A stretch of 64,000 nt of DNA from an uncultured Acidimicrobiales bacterium (GTDB lineage Bacteria > Actinomycetota > Acidimicrobiia > Acidimicrobiales > SZUA-35): positions 176,630-240,629 of the forward strand of contig CALKZY010000013.1 in the NCBI GenBank assembly GCA_938002965.1. Direction: 5' to 3'. Under the pieces are notes generated by a model that did no database searches, was not told where the DNA came from, and saw only the letters and a program-made list of their open reading frames with translations. The position numbers and the translations under genes are program-made. This document shows, piece after piece, positions 1-8,657 of this stretch (position 1 is the first letter of the stretch; each line of letters opens with the position of its first letter).

Positions 1-467
1 TTCGGCCCTTCCCCGACGATGGCCAGGGCGTAGAACTCGACGTCGCCGGAAGCATTGGTGACGGTCACTCCTTCGGTGTCAGCCAACGGCCCCTGGTCCT
101 CGTATGGTCCGACTTCCAGATCGGGCAGTGCTGCCACTAAGTCGTCTCTGGTCATGCACAGTTCGGCTGCACCGAATGAGGTGTCGGTGACAACGACGGC
201 AGGAGCCTGGTCGAGGCCGTCGCCGTCTGGGGCGTCGCCGTTTGCGGCGTCGGTTGATTCGGCTGTCGAGTCAGCGGCCACTGTCGTGGTTGTCGTTTCG
301 GCGCCTTCGCTAACATCGCCTTCTTCGGCCGCCAGATCAATGGTGCTGGAAACACCACTGTCGGCCTCGTCGGAGTCGGCGTCTCCCCCGCATGCGGCTA
401 ATCCCGAAGCCATGCTCACCATCATCAAAACGCCAACGCCAAATCGCGCCCGCCGTCCACTACTCAT
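1..467 (-). CDS. Putative lipoprotein, truncated by the window edge
   Basis: About 155 residues are visible, and the C-terminus lies beyond base 1. The ATG at 467 opens a short basic N-terminus (SSGRRARF), a hydrophobic stretch and a lipobox ending GLAAC-G at about residue 27. This predicts a diacylglyceryl-modified, membrane-anchored secreted protein. A low-complexity Asp/Glu/Ala/Thr linker follows (residues ~30-85), including a run of five Thr. The visible remainder (TDTSFGAAELCMTRDDLVAALPDLEVG) matches no family I recognise, so the function is unknown. The gene lies 98 bp downstream of and in the same direction as the MarR gene and could be co-transcribed with it. Confidence 0.7.
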   Translation of the reverse strand, partial: MSSGRRARFGVGVLMMVSMASGLAACGGDADSDEADSGVSSTIDLAAEEGDVSEGAETTTTTVAADSTAESTDAANGDAPDGDGLDQAPAVVVTDTSFGAAELCMTRDDLVAALPDLEVGPYEDQGPLADTEGVTVTNASGDVEFYALAIVGEGP

Positions 468-565
468 TGATCTCCACCTCGAGAGTCAAATCCGATTCGT
501 CGTCAGCCATCGTAGACCGATCGCTGTCGACAACAGCGTCAGCGATGGGCCAACGGCTGCCACCG

Positions 566-1081
566 TCATCTGTCTCCCGGAGTTGCTTGGGGGTTGAGGT
601 ATTCGGGGTGGTCGCATAGCGCGGCGGCCACCGGGCCGAGTGCCTCGGCCAAGGCCGCTGTTTGCGCCGGTGAAAGGTGGTCGAAAATCACTCGCCGTAC
701 GGTGCGAACGTGATCAGGGGCTGCTGCTTTGAGCCGATTCACTCCGTTGGCCGTCAAGGTTGCTTGCTTGACTCGCCGGTCGTTGGGGTCCTGGTTGATG
801 TCGATGTCACCCCGATCAACCAGACGCTTCATCCGGTGGGTCAGGCGGCTCGGGGACAGGTCGGCGTCGTCGGCTAGGTCGGTGAGCCGCATGGTGTTGT
901 CGGGGACCTCCGACAGGGTGACCAGAATGTGATAGTGCACGCCTAGCAGGTCGTGGTTGACCCGCATGTCCCGCTCGATTTCAGGAAAGGCTCGTTGGAC
1001 GAGGGTGAGAATGGCCCTCCACGCCGAAGCCTCTTCGGCATTGAGCCAGTTCGGCTCTTCAGACTCTGTCTCGTTCTCCAC
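566..1081 (-). CDS. MarR-family transcriptional regulator
   Basis: A 171-residue winged-helix protein. Residues ~40-150 carry the MarR pattern: a dimerisation helix, then LTDLADDADLSPSRLTHRMKRL as helix-turn-helix, then a wing with DPNDRRVKQATLT, the canonical D-x-R-[DR]-R-[RKV] signature. The GTG start at 1081 has no Shine-Dalgarno sequence. It has TACGCT 7 nt upstream (1089-1094 on this strand), so a leaderless mRNA is likely. The palindrome at 1099-1110 abuts this promoter, which suggests autorepression. It is divergent from an NADPH-dependent FMN reductase, a usual MarR target with a redox or electrophile-sensing role. The ligand is unknown. Confidence 0.93.
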   Translation of the reverse strand: MENETESEEPNWLNAEEASAWRAILTLVQRAFPEIERDMRVNHDLLGVHYHILVTLSEVPDNTMRLTDLADDADLSPSRLTHRMKRLVDRGDIDINQDPNDRRVKQATLTANGVNRLKAAAPDHVRTVRRVIFDHLSPAQTAALAEALGPVAAALCDHPEYLNPQATPGDR

Positions 1082-1088
1082 AACTATC

Positions 1089-1157
1089 AGCGTATAGCTT
1101 GACGCGTCAACAAATCCGGGATACGTTGAGGATTCAGAGATTAACTTGATGCGTCAA
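1089..1157. promoter_or_regulatory. MarR operators and divergent promoter
   Basis: Two copies of the same 12-bp element lie between marR and the FMN reductase: TTGACGCGTCAA (1099-1110, perfect palindrome) and TTGATGCGTCAA (1146-1157, one mismatch). Their starts are 47 bp apart. The first sits directly upstream of the marR -10-like hexamer TACGCT (complement of 1089-1094). The second is placed to control the rightward gene. The form TTGA-N4-TCAA is typical of MarR-type dimers. That the local MarR binds them is inferred from position. Confidence 0.72.
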
Positions 1158-1249
1158 GTGAATGACCACACCATGACATCCGAGCCAACAAATCCAGACA
1201 GAGGCCATCGCCGGATAGTCCACGTTCGAATCAGTTAAGGAGTTACGAC

Positions 1250-1792
1250 ATGAAGATCCTGGCCATTCCGGCCAGCCCCAGCGTCAACGGAATCAACCGT
1301 CAGCTATTGGGGCACGCCGCCCGACTACTCGAAGGTGGACTGGTGCCCAATGCCGAAGTCGAGTTCATTGACCTCAACGACTACGAGCTTCCGATCTACA
1401 CACCGCAGCGTGAGCAGGAGGGCGCTGTCCCGGCACTTGCCCACGAGCTGTACGACAAAGTCGGATCAACCGACACAGTCCTCATATCGTTCGCCGAGTA
1501 CAACGGGTCCTACACCTCGGCGTGGAAGAACATCTACGACTGGATGTCGCGCATCGACATGGCCGTCTACCAGAACAAGAAGGTGATCATGTTGGCCGCC
1601 AGCCCAGGCCCACGAGGCGGAGCCGGCGTGCTTGGTGCGGCAACGATGAGTGCACCCTTCTTCGGGGCCGAGTTGGTGGGTAGTCTCGGCATCGCCCGTT
1701 TCCACGACAACTTCGATGCCAACACCGGCGAGCTGTCGGACCTCGACCTCAACGCCCAACTCGAGAAGCTTCTGGCATCGCTGGCCGACTGA
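1250..1792 (+). CDS. NADPH-dependent FMN reductase family protein
   Basis: A 180-residue flavodoxin-like fold protein. The N-terminal phosphate-binding loop ASPSVNGINRQL binds FMN phosphate. EYNGSYTSAWKNIYDW (~residues 83-98) is the characteristic second FMN loop, and AASPGPRGGAGV (~119) is the third. The family reduces FMN, quinones, azo compounds or chromate with NAD(P)H in the cytoplasm. The start has a good ribosome site (AAGGAG, spacing 7). It lies under the operator at 1146-1157 and is divergent from marR, so induction by a quinone-like or electrophilic compound is plausible. The substrate cannot be told from sequence. Confidence 0.92.
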   Translation: MKILAIPASPSVNGINRQLLGHAARLLEGGLVPNAEVEFIDLNDYELPIYTPQREQEGAVPALAHELYDKVGSTDTVLISFAEYNGSYTSAWKNIYDWMSRIDMAVYQNKKVIMLAASPGPRGGAGVLGAATMSAPFFGAELVGSLGIARFHDNFDANTGELSDLDLNAQLEKLLASLAD

Positions 1793-1891
1793 GCCGATAC
1801 TCACTACTGTCAGGGTTCACCTCGACATCTCCTGACCCAAGCACGTTTCGCACCCAACTGCCGTCAACCATCCATCTCTGAGGAGAATCTC

Positions 1892-2548
1892 ATGGCCGAT
1901 CAAAACCTGAAGGTGCAACCCGGCGGGCCATACGTGGTAACCGGAGCCGTTCCACTTCGAACCAAAACCCCGGTGATATCCGAAGACGGCGAACCTCTCA
2001 CCTGGCGGACCGGCGAGATCACAGACGAAGGCGCAGCCTACGCCCTTTGCCGTTGCGGCGGTTCCGCCAACAAGCCGTACTGTGACGGCACCCACGCCAA
2101 CAACGGCTTCGACGGCACCGAAGCGGCCGCCACCGACGACTACGCCACCCGCCGAACCGCCTACCCCGGGACCGGGATCGACGTGTACGACGACCGGTCC
2201 ATCTGCGTCCACGCCGGATTCTGTGGAAACAAGGTGTCCAATGTCTGGAAGATGGCTCCCAAGACTGACGACACCGTCGTCCGTAGCCAGGTCATGGCCA
2301 TGGTCGAACGCTGCCCGTCGGGAGCGCTCACCTACGAGGTGGCAGGCACCGAAATCGAACCGGACCTGCCCACCGAGATCGCCGTCATTCCCGACGGCCC
2401 ACTGTGGCTGAGCGGCGGAATCGCCGTGGAACGATCAGACGGCCAGCCGGTGGAAATCCGCAACCGGGTCACGCTGTGCCGCTGCGGTCACTCGGCGTCA
2501 AAACCGCTATGCGACGGCTCCCACAAAGAAGCTGGCTTCACCGGCTAG
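1892..2548 (+). CDS. CDGSH iron-sulfur protein with central divergent 4Fe-4S domain
   Basis: 218 residues with three metal modules. CDGSH domain 1 has Cys53, Cys55, Cys64 and His68 (CRCGGSANKPYCDGTH), the 3Cys-1His ligand set of a redox-active 2Fe-2S cluster. A central segment has Cys105, His107, Cys111 and Cys141 (SICVHAGFC ... VERCPSGA), matching the divergent mono-cluster 4Fe-4S domain. CDGSH domain 2 has Cys196, Cys198, Cys207 and His211. The start is preceded by GAGGAGA. It follows the FMN reductase by 99 bp in the same direction, so a shared redox or stress role is likely. Multi-CDGSH proteins are known in bacteria but their biochemical role is poorly defined. Confidence 0.93.
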   Translation: MADQNLKVQPGGPYVVTGAVPLRTKTPVISEDGEPLTWRTGEITDEGAAYALCRCGGSANKPYCDGTHANNGFDGTEAAATDDYATRRTAYPGTGIDVYDDRSICVHAGFCGNKVSNVWKMAPKTDDTVVRSQVMAMVERCPSGALTYEVAGTEIEPDLPTEIAVIPDGPLWLSGGIAVERSDGQPVEIRNRVTLCRCGHSASKPLCDGSHKEAGFTG

Positions 2549-2658
2549 CGATCTGACTCATAGTCCCCATGCTCCCGCACCGGAGGCTCTGCGGCACAAC
2601 ATGGAGGACTACAACTCCAACCAGCTGCCTCAAGAGACGGCGCTCGTAGGCTCGGGCT

Positions 2659-3561
2659 ATGGAATCTCCTTCCTTCCTGCTGGAGGTCAGCCTGGCCGAT
2701 GACGATGGCGCGCCAGATGAACCGTCCCCGGCTCAAGACACTCCGGACTCCGACGGCGAATGGGACCCGAACGACTTCCCCAGCTGGTATCGGGACAAGG
2801 TCGCCCCCGCAGAGAACGAATCGGATGACGATGAGTTGGGCGCCCTTGAACCGAATGATGGTGAATCGAACGGCAAGAAGTCGAACGACGAGCCAACCAA
2901 CTATCCCTTTGGCCTGGCCGCAGTCCAGACGCTGGATCGTCTCAAGTTCGCGCCTATCACCGTGCTGGTTGGGGACAACGGATCGGGCAAGTCGACGATC
3001 GTCGAAGCCATCGCCGTAGCCGCCGGATTCAACCCCGAAGGTGGCAGCAGAAACCTGAACTTCGCCACCCACGACACCCATAGTGCTTTACACGAGAGAT
3101 TGGTGCTGAGATGGGAGATGAGACCCCGATGGGGTTGGTTCCTGCGAGCAGAAACCTTCTATGGCATGGCGTCACACATTACCGAGGATGACGATCCCTC
3201 GGGCGGCGTCGCCCACATCTTTCCCGACCTACACAACCGGTCTCACGGTGAGTCGTTCCTCACCTTGGCGGAGAGCCGCTTCACCGGACGAGGTCTGTAT
3301 CTGTTCGACGAACCCGAGTCTGCGCTGTCAATACAGGGCCTAATGCGTCTCTCTGCCCTAATCAACCAGTCGATGGCGAGAGGCTCACAGTTCATCATCT
3401 CCACCCACTCGCCGCTGCTGATGGCGCTGCCGGGAGCCACCATCTACGAGCTTGACGCCGACTCCGGTATCGAACAACTGGCTTTTGACGACATGACGTC
3501 CACCGTTCTCTGGCGGCGTTTCTTCGATGACCCTCTCAGTTTCCACCAGACGCTTGCCTGA
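2659..3561 (+). CDS. AAA-type predicted ATPase (ABC/SMC-like, OLD-type fold)
   Basis: 300 residues. The first ~80 are acidic and low-complexity. A Walker A motif GDNGSGKST lies at 105-113, an ABC-signature-like SHGESF at 195-200, Walker B GLYLFDEPE with Asp217/Glu218, and a switch histidine in ISTHSPLL near 255. This is the compact AAA_21/AAA_15 ATPase used as the engine of OLD nucleases and several defence and repair systems. No nuclease or toxin partner is adjacent, so it appears to stand alone. The ATG at 2659 has no ribosome site but has TAGGCT exactly 6 nt upstream, suggesting a leaderless transcript. The function is unknown. Confidence 0.85.
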   Translation: MESPSFLLEVSLADDDGAPDEPSPAQDTPDSDGEWDPNDFPSWYRDKVAPAENESDDDELGALEPNDGESNGKKSNDEPTNYPFGLAAVQTLDRLKFAPITVLVGDNGSGKSTIVEAIAVAAGFNPEGGSRNLNFATHDTHSALHERLVLRWEMRPRWGWFLRAETFYGMASHITEDDDPSGGVAHIFPDLHNRSHGESFLTLAESRFTGRGLYLFDEPESALSIQGLMRLSALINQSMARGSQFIISTHSPLLMALPGATIYELDADSGIEQLAFDDMTSTVLWRRFFDDPLSFHQTLA

Positions 3562-3660
3562 TTGACAATCGTTTTGAACCACCTGGCGCCGGTCAGCTAG
3601 CGTTGTTTCACCACCACAACCCTTCGCCGCCAGTCGGCGACACCTAGCAGGGGAACACCT

Positions 3661-5595
3661 ATGCCACCAACCTCGTCCTCGCGTTTGGCGCGTTCATTTC
3701 GATTAGCGATCTTGGCGCTGACACTCATTGCCGGCAGCCAGCTCGCCGTTGGAGGCGCTGACGCCGAACAGCCGGCCGAAGAAGACGTTTCCATCTGGCG
3801 GGTCTTCGTTGACGACCAGACCGACGTCAACCGCCTGGCCAACGGTAACTACGACCTAGTCGAAGGCCGGGGCGACGACTATCTCCTGGTCGTGGGTGAA
3901 GACGCCACCGCCACCCAACTTCGGCGCGACGGATTCCGCATTCAGCGTGACCGTCAACTCAGCCCGATTAAGGGTGTTGACGGCAGAGTCCAAGCCAACG
4001 GCGCCTTCGCCGCCGCAGCCGCCACCTTCTACGGCGGGTACCGCACGGTCGATGAGCACTACGCCCACCTCGATCAGGTTGCAGGCGACCACGGATCGCT
4101 GGCCACGGCCTACGACTACGGCGACTCGTGGCGCAAGACAACCGGTGCCACCAATCCCAACGAACTGAAAGCCATCTGTCTCACGGCCAAGCAGTCGGGT
4201 GACTGCCAGCTCAGCCCAAACTCGAACAAACCGAGAGCCCTGGTCATGGCCGCCATCCACGCCCGAGAACTACAAACCTCGGAAGTGGCCTACCGCCTCA
4301 TTGACGAGTTGACCGATGCCTACGGCACCGATCCGGAAATCACCATGATCATGGATACCACCGAGACCTGGATCATTCCGGTGGTCAACCCCGACGGCCG
4401 CGAGATCGTGGAGAGCGGGGGCAACAGTCCGTACCTGCAGCGTAAGAACGCCAACGACTCCCGAGGCAACTGCGCCGAACCGCCAACTGCCAGCAACCAT
4501 CACGGTGTCGACTTGAACCGTAATGCCTCGGCCTACAACTACGGCGGCATTGGCACGTCTACCAATGCCTGCGCACAGACCTATCGGGGTGAGGGCCCGG
4601 CGTCGGAACCCGAGCAGGCCTTCCTTGAAGCGCTGTTCCGCGACCTCTGGCCCGACCAGAAGGGCGCACCCGGCGACGCAGTGGCCTCCAGCGCCACCGG
4701 AACCATGATCACCATGCACAGCTACGGCAACCTCATTCTGCTCCCACCCGGGGCCGGCGGGACCACCCCCAACGACAACGAGCTGCGGCACCTGGCATTT
4801 CGCATGAGCCATTACAACGGCTACCAGACCGGAACCGGTCCGGAGATCTTGTACGGAGTCACCGGCGCCACTGACGACTTTGCCTACTACGACCTCGGTG
4901 TGGCCAGCTTCACCTACGAGCTGTCCCCATCGAGCGGTTCATGTTCCGGCTTCACCCCCAACTACAGCTGTGTCGACTCGTCGATATGGCCCATCAACCG
5001 GGACGCTCTGCTGTATTCGCTGAAGGTGGCCGGATCACCATATGTCACCCCACTCGGGCCGACGGCGCTGTCGGCCTCTACCTCGGCTTCGTCCGTTTCC
5101 CAGAACGAGTCGATCACGGTTTCAGCTTCGGTCGATGACAACGCACTCGGCACCAGCGGGATCAGCCGGCCGGGCACGCAGAACGTCGTGGCCGCCGAGT
5201 ACTACCTTGACGTTCTTCCCACCGATGGTGGAACGGCAGTGGCCATGTCGGCCGCCGACGGATCGTTCAACGAGCGTTCGGAATCAGCGCAGGCCACCAT
5301 TGACGCAACCGAATTATCGGTCGGTCAACACACCGTCTATATCCGAGGGCGAGACGCCGGGGGAACCTGGGGTTCGTTCACAGCCGCCACCTTCGAGGTG
5401 ACCGAAGGCAGTGGGCCGACCACCACGACCACGACAACTCAGCCGACGACCACAACAACGACAACTCAGCCAACGACAACGACGACTACAACTCAGCCAA
5501 CGACCACAACAACCACCACTGAACCAAGCACCACCACGACACGGCGCACCAACAAGAAGGGCAAGCCGGTCGGGCCCCGGCCTCGACCGATCTAG
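3661..5595 (+). CDS. Secreted M14-family zinc carboxypeptidase with Thr/Pro-rich tail
   Basis: 644 residues. A signal peptide (~1-35, hydrophobic core LAILALTLIAG) is followed by a propeptide-like region. The M14 domain then spans ~120-450, with zinc ligands His200 and Glu203 (AIHARELQ) and His353 (TMHSYGN), the substrate-binding motif GVDLNRN, and the catalytic Glu420 (SFTYEL). It should remove C-terminal amino acids from peptides outside the cell. A beta-sandwich-like domain (~460-580) follows. The tail has four 9-residue PTTTTTTTQ-type units and a very basic end (RRTNKKGKPVGPRPRP). The Thr-rich segment resembles a wall-spanning or glycosylated spacer. The start has an AGGGGA site. Confidence 0.93.
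   Translation: MPPTSSSRLARSFRLAILALTLIAGSQLAVGGADAEQPAEEDVSIWRVFVDDQTDVNRLANGNYDLVEGRGDDYLLVVGEDATATQLRRDGFRIQRDRQLSPIKGVDGRVQANGAFAAAAATFYGGYRTVDEHYAHLDQVAGDHGSLATAYDYGDSWRKTTGATNPNELKAICLTAKQSGDCQLSPNSNKPRALVMAAIHARELQTSEVAYRLIDELTDAYGTDPEITMIMDTTETWIIPVVNPDGREIVESGGNSPYLQRKNANDSRGNCAEPPTASNHHGVDLNRNASAYNYGGIGTSTNACAQTYRGEGPASEPEQAFLEALFRDLWPDQKGAPGDAVASSATGTMITMHSYGNLILLPPGAGGTTPNDNELRHLAFRMSHYNGYQTGTGPEILYGVTGATDDFAYYDLGVASFTYELSPSSGSCSGFTPNYSCVDSSIWPINRDALLYSLKVAGSPYVTPLGPTALSASTSASSVSQNESITVSASVDDNALGTSGISRPGTQNVVAAEYYLDVLPTDGGTAVAMSAADGSFNERSESAQATIDATELSVGQHTVYIRGRDAGGTWGSFTAATFEVTEGSGPTTTTTTTQPTTTTTTTQPTTTTTTTQPTTTTTTTEPSTTTTRRTNKKGKPVGPRPRPI
5416..5541 (+). repeat. 27-bp tandem repeat coding for Thr-rich tail
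   Basis: Four in-frame 27-bp units (5416, 5443, 5470 and 5497) each encode Pro-(Thr)7-Gln, with the last ending in Glu. A partial PSTTTT unit follows. ACC, ACG and ACA codons alternate irregularly, so the protein repeat is better preserved than the DNA repeat. This implies selection on the protein. Confidence 0.9.
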
Positions 5596-5635
5596 TCCAC
5601 TCACCAAACCAGGATCGCCGATGGACCGGTGTGGC

Positions 5636-7114
5636 TCAGCAACCAATGCCGAGCCACACCGGAACATCGCGGCCGGTTCCGGCCACGACGCTCTGGCCGG
5701 CGATGTTCATTTCGGTTGATGCTCCGCCGTCAAACTTGATCAGGTCCTCATAGCCGTTGTTGCGGAACCAGGTCAGCAGGTCGCGGGTATCCACAGTGGA
5801 AGTAGCGCCGAAGACCAGACGCTGGGTGTCCTGGTCGACGGCCACAAACGAGTGATTGCGGGTCTGGTAGGTGTAGGGATCGACGCTGTAGTCGCTCAAG
5901 AAGTTGTGGTCGTCCTGGCCCGACACTCGAAGTGGGACACCGGCGCTGGCCCAGATCCACTCGTTGGTGCCGACGATCTCTTCGGGCTCGAGGTTCTGCA
6001 GGTACGGCGAGATTTCTGCAGCCGCCTGCCATTGCTCCAACACCATGGCGCCGTCGTGGAACATCACGCTGTTCAGCCTGGTGTCGCTGCTAGTGACGGG
6101 GTTACCCGGCCATGTTTGAATAACCGTCTTGGGGCTCGTGTCGACTCGGAGCCCGAACACTCCCCGGTCAGTTCGATCCGATGAGCTCTTGGTATGGATG
6201 CCGTCGACGATACCGACGCCCAGCGTGTCGGGATTGGATTGGTCCTTGGTGGCCAGCGACATCCAATTGGCATTAATCGACGCCACGGTGCACCGCTCGG
6301 TACTTGCGTCGAAAACACGGTTGGCGATTGCTCGGTTCATGTCGACCTGGACGCCCCGGAACGAGCCTGTCCCACCGCTGACCCGACTAATTGTTTTGTC
6401 GAAGGCCTGGTAGCCGTTGACGGCCAGGCTGGCTGAAGCCAGCGGAACAATTCCCTCAACGATGCAGTGGTCGGAGGCCGCCGTTTCTTCGGTGTAGATG
6501 CTGTGGCAGGTCCCGGTGAAACGCAGGTACTCCCGCAGCTCACTGAAGTTCACCACCATCTCGTGACGTGACAAGCTACCGCTTTGCAGTAGCCCTGCCC
6601 AATAGGCCTCTCCGCTGTCGGTAGCGGTGCGGCACAAGATGTTGTCGTACACCAAACGGACAAACTCGAGGTCGGAAACGTTGCCGTATCGATTCTGGAA
6701 CTCCGGCCCGTCGGTGAAGTTCTTGGCGATTTCTTTGAGAGACTTTCCGCTGGCCCGAACGCCGGCCCAATAGTCAAGTCCCGACTCCACCGGCTGGCGA
6801 AGAAAGACCGCCTGGTAAAGCCTCCACACCTGAGCGTGGCGCTGTGAGAAGCCGACGATGTCATCGAACTCGGCGCCTGGACCGGAGATGGCACACTGCC
6901 CCGACGCCGCCGAAGCGGACGAACCGGCCAACGGGGGAACAGCTACAACTGAGCCGACGGCCAGGAGTATGGCCACAACGCTAGGCATCCACCAGGAGGA
7001 GCGACCCGTCGTTGTCAAGCTCGGTGCTTCGGCGCGGACGGTTCTCAACTGGCGATCTTCTCTCACCCCAAGATGAACGACAGGCAGACAACCGGACCTG
7101 AGAACGGTGAGCAC
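5636..7114 (-). CDS. Secreted DUF4214 / phosphodiester glycosidase (NAGPA-like) protein
   Basis: 492 residues. A hydrophobic signal segment lies near residues 43-70 (MPSVVAILLAVGSVVAV), so the annotated GTG start may be too far upstream. Residues ~80-195 hold two DUF4214-like helical repeats (RLYQAVFLRQPVESGLDYW; DNILCRTATDSGEAYW), common in secreted and surface proteins. Residues ~240-492 match the phosphodiester glycosidase family related to NAGPA, with the hallmark KFDGGASTEM and the closing PVWLGIGC. The family cleaves N-acetylglucosamine from phosphodiesters, so a wall- or exopolysaccharide-directed activity is likely. It converges with the M14 gene, leaving 40 bp between them. Confidence 0.85.
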   Translation of the reverse strand: MLTVLRSGCLPVVHLGVREDRQLRTVRAEAPSLTTTGRSSWWMPSVVAILLAVGSVVAVPPLAGSSASAASGQCAISGPGAEFDDIVGFSQRHAQVWRLYQAVFLRQPVESGLDYWAGVRASGKSLKEIAKNFTDGPEFQNRYGNVSDLEFVRLVYDNILCRTATDSGEAYWAGLLQSGSLSRHEMVVNFSELREYLRFTGTCHSIYTEETAASDHCIVEGIVPLASASLAVNGYQAFDKTISRVSGGTGSFRGVQVDMNRAIANRVFDASTERCTVASINANWMSLATKDQSNPDTLGVGIVDGIHTKSSSDRTDRGVFGLRVDTSPKTVIQTWPGNPVTSSDTRLNSVMFHDGAMVLEQWQAAAEISPYLQNLEPEEIVGTNEWIWASAGVPLRVSGQDDHNFLSDYSVDPYTYQTRNHSFVAVDQDTQRLVFGATSTVDTRDLLTWFRNNGYEDLIKFDGGASTEMNIAGQSVVAGTGRDVPVWLGIGC

Positions 7115-7307
7115 ATCTACTCACGGGTGACAGAAGGTCAAATAGCTCCCATGGGCGCTTGAAGAGCGACCACCCAGGTACCCTCGCAATCGTCGTAGGC
7201 GAAATTCGAACCGTTTCGAAGGTGGAGAAGCGGCAGGAGCGCCCCGATCGAGCGTCGCGACGATCGTCCACCACCGGTAGCTGACTCTGGATTGGAGGGT
7301 GTCAACT

Positions 7308-8612
7308 GTGGCTGGGAGGAAGCAGGCAGCTATCGCCGTCGCGTTGGCGCTCAGCGCGCTTGTAGTCTTGGCCCTTCGAAGTGGGGACGGCAGCTCCGAC
7401 GCCAGCGCCAACAACAGCGCCGCCACAGCCCGCGAGTCAGCTGAACCATCCGACCCACCGGTCGACCCGGCTGAAGAATCAGGCAACGAAGCACCGTCTG
7501 CGCCAACCGAGCAGGACGATCTTCCGGCCGCTACTCCCGGCGAGGACGTGCTGCCCGAACCGATCGAGCCCAGCTCCGACATCCTGGCCGAGGTCCTGGG
7601 TAACTACGACGATGGGGGCCTGATCGTCCTGCCGGCCGGCATCTACAAGGTCGGCGATCTTGACGGACTCAACCCGTCGTCCCGCCTAACCGTTGTCGCC
7701 GAACGCCGGAACGAAGTTCAGGTGGTCAGAACCGCCGATGAAATCGGTGAAACCGACTTCTGGATCAAGAACAGCTCCAACATCACCTTCGCCGGGATCT
7801 GGTTCCGAGACGTGTCCACGGTCGTCTCGTCCTCTTCGGACATTGAGTTCCGCTATACCAGACACTCATATCCAATCGAGGCACACCCCGACCCCGCCAA
7901 CACCTGGTGTTCGAGTAACAGCCAACCGAATGGGCTAGAAATCAACGGGCGGTCGCAGAACGTCGACCTTTACGGCGTTTCCATCGACGGTATCGGCAAC
8001 GACGGCATCAAGCTGGTCCAGTCCGACCATGTCGACGTCGTCGGCACCGTGATTACGAACGTCAACCACGGCTTCCTCCAGAAGGGGAACACCAACGGTG
8101 ACTGCAGTTCGGTGGACGGCGACAACTATCACTATGACGGGGTCCAGTTCGTTAACGGATCGGTCGACGACTTCACGCTGAAGGACTCTTACGTTGGGCG
8201 GCGAATCGTCATGCAGGTCGACGCTGGCGGCGAGAGCAACGGCAATGTCGTCATTGACAACGTCTGGTTGATGGCCGAAGCGTCAGACGAATATCCCGCC
8301 GAGTACGACTGCGTGACCATGCTGATGCGCGTGAACCGTGACGCTGCCTCGGGCGCTCGGCAAACCGTCACCACCAGTGACTTGTGGTCGTTTTGTGATC
8401 CGTCCATCGATGGCGAGCTGCATTGGACAACCGGCGGGAACCGAGGCGACGATCTGATCATCAACGGACAGGTCATTCCCGAAACACAGACGAACACCAA
8501 CGTCCAGTTCGACGAAGTCCGCTTCGCCAAAGCCGATATCAGCAACTCGCCAGCCGCAGTTTGGCGAGCCGCCAACCCCTACCAAGAGTGGCTGCTGGAT
8601 CAGTTGCCCTAG
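7308..8612 (+). CDS. Secreted right-handed beta-helix protein
   Basis: About 434 residues from the GTG at 7308, chosen because GGAGG (7294-7298) is 9 nt upstream. The alternative GTG at 7299 touches that site. A short basic start and hydrophobic helix (AAIAVALALSALVVLAL) form a signal or anchor. An Asp/Glu/Pro/Ser-rich linker extends to ~85. A parallel beta-helix follows with the pectate-lyase-like ladder of N-I-T-F, D-V-D-L-Y-G-V-S and D-G-I-K-L-V repeats (NSSNITFAGIW; GIGNDGIKLVQSDHVDVVG). The folds nearest to this act on or bind polysaccharides. No catalytic set can be assigned. It is divergent from the phosphodiester glycosidase. Confidence 0.8.
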   Translation: MAGRKQAAIAVALALSALVVLALRSGDGSSDASANNSAATARESAEPSDPPVDPAEESGNEAPSAPTEQDDLPAATPGEDVLPEPIEPSSDILAEVLGNYDDGGLIVLPAGIYKVGDLDGLNPSSRLTVVAERRNEVQVVRTADEIGETDFWIKNSSNITFAGIWFRDVSTVVSSSSDIEFRYTRHSYPIEAHPDPANTWCSSNSQPNGLEINGRSQNVDLYGVSIDGIGNDGIKLVQSDHVDVVGTVITNVNHGFLQKGNTNGDCSSVDGDNYHYDGVQFVNGSVDDFTLKDSYVGRRIVMQVDAGGESNGNVVIDNVWLMAEASDEYPAEYDCVTMLMRVNRDAASGARQTVTTSDLWSFCDPSIDGELHWTTGGNRGDDLIINGQVIPETQTNTNVQFDEVRFAKADISNSPAAVWRAANPYQEWLLDQLP

Positions 8613-8627
8613 AGCGGATTCGGCGGA

Positions 8628-8657
8628 GTTAGCTCTCCTGCGGGAAGTGGAGCTAAC
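8628..8657 (+). promoter_or_regulatory. Hairpin overlapping a ribosome binding site
   Basis: The 8-bp perfect inverted repeat GTTAGCTC (8628-8635) / GAGCTAAC (8650-8657) has a 14-nt loop. The right arm contains the GGAG (8649-8652) just before the GTG at 8658, so folding would hide that ribosome site. There is no U-tract, so a simple terminator for the beta-helix gene is less likely than a translational switch. Both readings are inference. Confidence 0.4.

Noticed and set aside
55..597. 180-codon plus-strand ORF at the left edge
   Set aside because: Its Ser/Ala/Val/Pro-rich product mirrors the linker of the leftward lipoprotein, which has a proper lipobox.
2659..3561. AAA ATPase as part of a defence system (OLD/Gabija/retron-like)
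   Set aside because: No nuclease, helicase or toxin gene is adjacent, and the neighbours are a redox gene and a secreted peptidase.
5416..5541. Repeat array considered as CRISPR
   Set aside because: Units are contiguous, without spacers, and encode Thr in frame. No cas gene is in the window.
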